16,034 bases of DNA from SMWD01 sp051008895 (GTDB lineage Bacteria > Pseudomonadota > Gammaproteobacteria > Steroidobacterales > GCA-2729495): the NCBI GenBank assembly GCA_051008895.1, contig JBPCXI010000270.1, positions 1 to 16,034 on the forward strand, written 5' to 3'. Position 1 is the stretch's first letter. Each line of letters starts with the position of its first letter. The notes under the pieces are model-generated. The model had not been told where the DNA came from. It saw only the letters and a program-made list of their open reading frames with translations, and searched no databases. The position numbers and the translations under genes are program-made. This document shows positions 15,013 through 16,034 of this stretch, one piece after another.

Positions 15013-15086
15013 TGTTGTCGCGAATGTCAGCCGTCGAGCCGGCAATCAAGCTTATCACGCGCGCGAGCGCGGTATGATGTCGCCCC
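15013..15086. promoter_or_regulatory. Divergent promoter region between LLM and PHP genes
   Basis: These 74 bases must carry both promoters if ATG 15012 is right. TATGAT (15071-15076) is a good -10 for the PHP gene, only 10 bases before ATG 15087. No matching -35 is evident, and the leader would be very short. No clear promoter was found for the minus-strand pair. Confidence 0.35.
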
Positions 15087-15908
15087 ATGATCGCCGATCT
15101 GCATTGCCATACGAACGTATCGGACGGAACGCTGAGCCCTCGAGAGCTCGTGCGCAGAGCCGTCACGAACGGCGTCACGCTGCTGTCGATTACCGACCAC
15201 GATACCGTCGACGCATACGCACAACTGACCGCGACGCGCGATTACGAACTCAGCATCTTGCCCGGCGTCGAATTCTCGACACAGTGGCGAGGTCATTCGA
15301 TACATGTCGTCGGGCTCGGTATCGACGTCGGCGACGACGCGCTAACTGCCGCGGTGCGCCGCCAGGGAGCCGCGCGCGAGGAGCGCGCCAAGGCCATTGA
15401 CGCACGACTGGCGCGACTTGGCTACGAAGACACACTCTCCGGTGCGCGCAGTATCGCCGGCAATGCGCAAATCGGCCGACCCCACTTCGCGCAGCACCTG
15501 GTCGCGAGCGGCCAAGTAAAAGACATTGCCACCGCATTCAAAAAATATCTCGGGCCCGGCAAGGCCGGCGACGTCAGGCAACACTGGCAGTCGCTGGCAA
15601 CCGTCGTGCGCTGGATCCTCGATGCGGGCGGCATTGCCGTGCTCGCACACCCGGCGAAATACAAGATGACCAACGCGAAACTCGGCGCGCTGACCGACGA
15701 GTTCGCGTCTGCCGGCGGCCGCGCGATCGAAGTCGTGTGCGGGCAGCAGGCGCGCGATGTTACGACGAAGCTGGCACGGCTCTGCAACGAGCGCGGACTC
15801 CATGCGTCATGCGGTTCGGACTTCCATGCGCCCGGACAACCGTGGAGCGAACTCGGCCGCGCCGGCGCGCCGCCGCGTGAATGCCGACCGGTCTGGGAGC
15901 TGCTCTAA
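15087..15908 (+). CDS. rnm: PHP-domain phosphoesterase, RNase AM/3',5'-nucleotide bisphosphate phosphatase type
   Basis: A 273-residue cytoplasmic PHP-domain enzyme. All expected metal ligands are visible: H6 and H8 (DLHCHTNVSDG), D13, TDHDT with D37, H38 and D39, E62 (GVEFS), H73, H133 (GRPHFA), H188 (VLAHPAKY), and D245 and H247 (GSDFH). Length and motif order match the YciV/TrpH (RNase AM) family, which trims 5' ends of short RNAs and rRNA and dephosphorylates nucleoside 3',5'-bisphosphates. In many gammaproteobacteria this gene precedes a YciO/Sua5-type gene; what follows here is outside the window. No ribosome site is evident. Confidence 0.88.
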   Translation: MIADLHCHTNVSDGTLSPRELVRRAVTNGVTLLSITDHDTVDAYAQLTATRDYELSILPGVEFSTQWRGHSIHVVGLGIDVGDDALTAAVRRQGAAREERAKAIDARLARLGYEDTLSGARSIAGNAQIGRPHFAQHLVASGQVKDIATAFKKYLGPGKAGDVRQHWQSLATVVRWILDAGGIAVLAHPAKYKMTNAKLGALTDEFASAGGRAIEVVCGQQARDVTTKLARLCNERGLHASCGSDFHAPGQPWSELGRAGAPPRECRPVWELL

Positions 15909-16034
15909 CGCGCGAAGCGACGACAACGCGAGCGATCGAGAAACGCTTCCTTGCGAAGAGCGGCGTTGGAGCCGAGCGGAGCAGGATGCGAGAGCGAGGC
16001 GGAACCGCCCCAGAGGCGACCAGGGATGGCCGCA
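15909..16034. other. GCGA-rich intergenic sequence running off the right edge
   Basis: These 126 bases after the PHP stop contain many GCGA/GAGCG units and a small hairpin, GGCG/CGCC, in GGCGGAACCGCC (about 15999-16010). They end in CCAGGGATGGCCGCA. I see no convincing gene start. The composition looks like a dispersed extragenic repeat, but no second copy is in the window. Confidence 0.35.

Noticed and set aside
13984..15090. Plus-strand 368-codon frame
   Set aside because: Longer than the minus-strand gene, but its translation is Arg/His/Gln-rich, while the minus frame has a full luciferase-like pattern.

Overview
The window is GC-rich, densely coding bacterial chromosome. Uup, an RNase AM-type PHP protein, HupE/UreJ, DUF2845, an HD-GYP protein and modABC together suggest a proteobacterium, most likely a gammaproteobacterium. 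That placement is inferred from gene content and style; no rRNA or tRNA is present to fix it. No phage, plasmid, insertion-sequence transposase, CRISPR or defence gene was seen, and no stretch over 300 bases lacks a gene.

Layout. From 1 to 2078 (minus) runs an oxidoreductase/SelD-like fusion, cut by the left edge. It starts at GTG and is opposite many spurious frames. It diverges from an alpha/beta hydrolase (2238-3284, plus), followed by a membrane pair, a HupE/UreJ protein and a DUF6512-like protein (3349-4665), closed by a strong intrinsic terminator (4736-4763). A Tat-type short-chain dehydrogenase (4779-5798, minus) diverges from the ABC-F ATPase uup (5837-7756). Then come an exported NTF2-like protein (7799-8329), a 247-base regulatory stretch with an operator-like inverted repeat and several promoter-like sequences, a small basic protein of unknown function (8577-8873), an HD-GYP signalling protein (8939-10249) and a small secreted DUF2845 protein (10253-10561).

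A 71-bp near-perfect inverted repeat (10651-10721) lies upstream of the molybdate transporter operon modA-modB-modC (10779-13273). This converges on a tightly coupled minus-strand pair, a luciferase-like flavin oxidoreductase followed by a short-chain dehydrogenase (15012-13289). The last gene is a PHP-domain phosphoesterase (15087-15908, plus). The final 126 bases are GCGA-rich and run off the edge.

How the genes work together. The clear functional units are ModABC molybdate uptake, the LLM/SDR oxidoreductase pair, and probably the HupE/DUF6512 pair. The most unusual item is the SelD-like fusion. It keeps the Asp residues that bind Mg-ATP in selenophosphate synthetase, but has Ala and Arg where the catalytic Cys/Sec and Lys are expected. 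I found no convincing wholly new multi-gene system; this protein is the best candidate for undescribed biology here.
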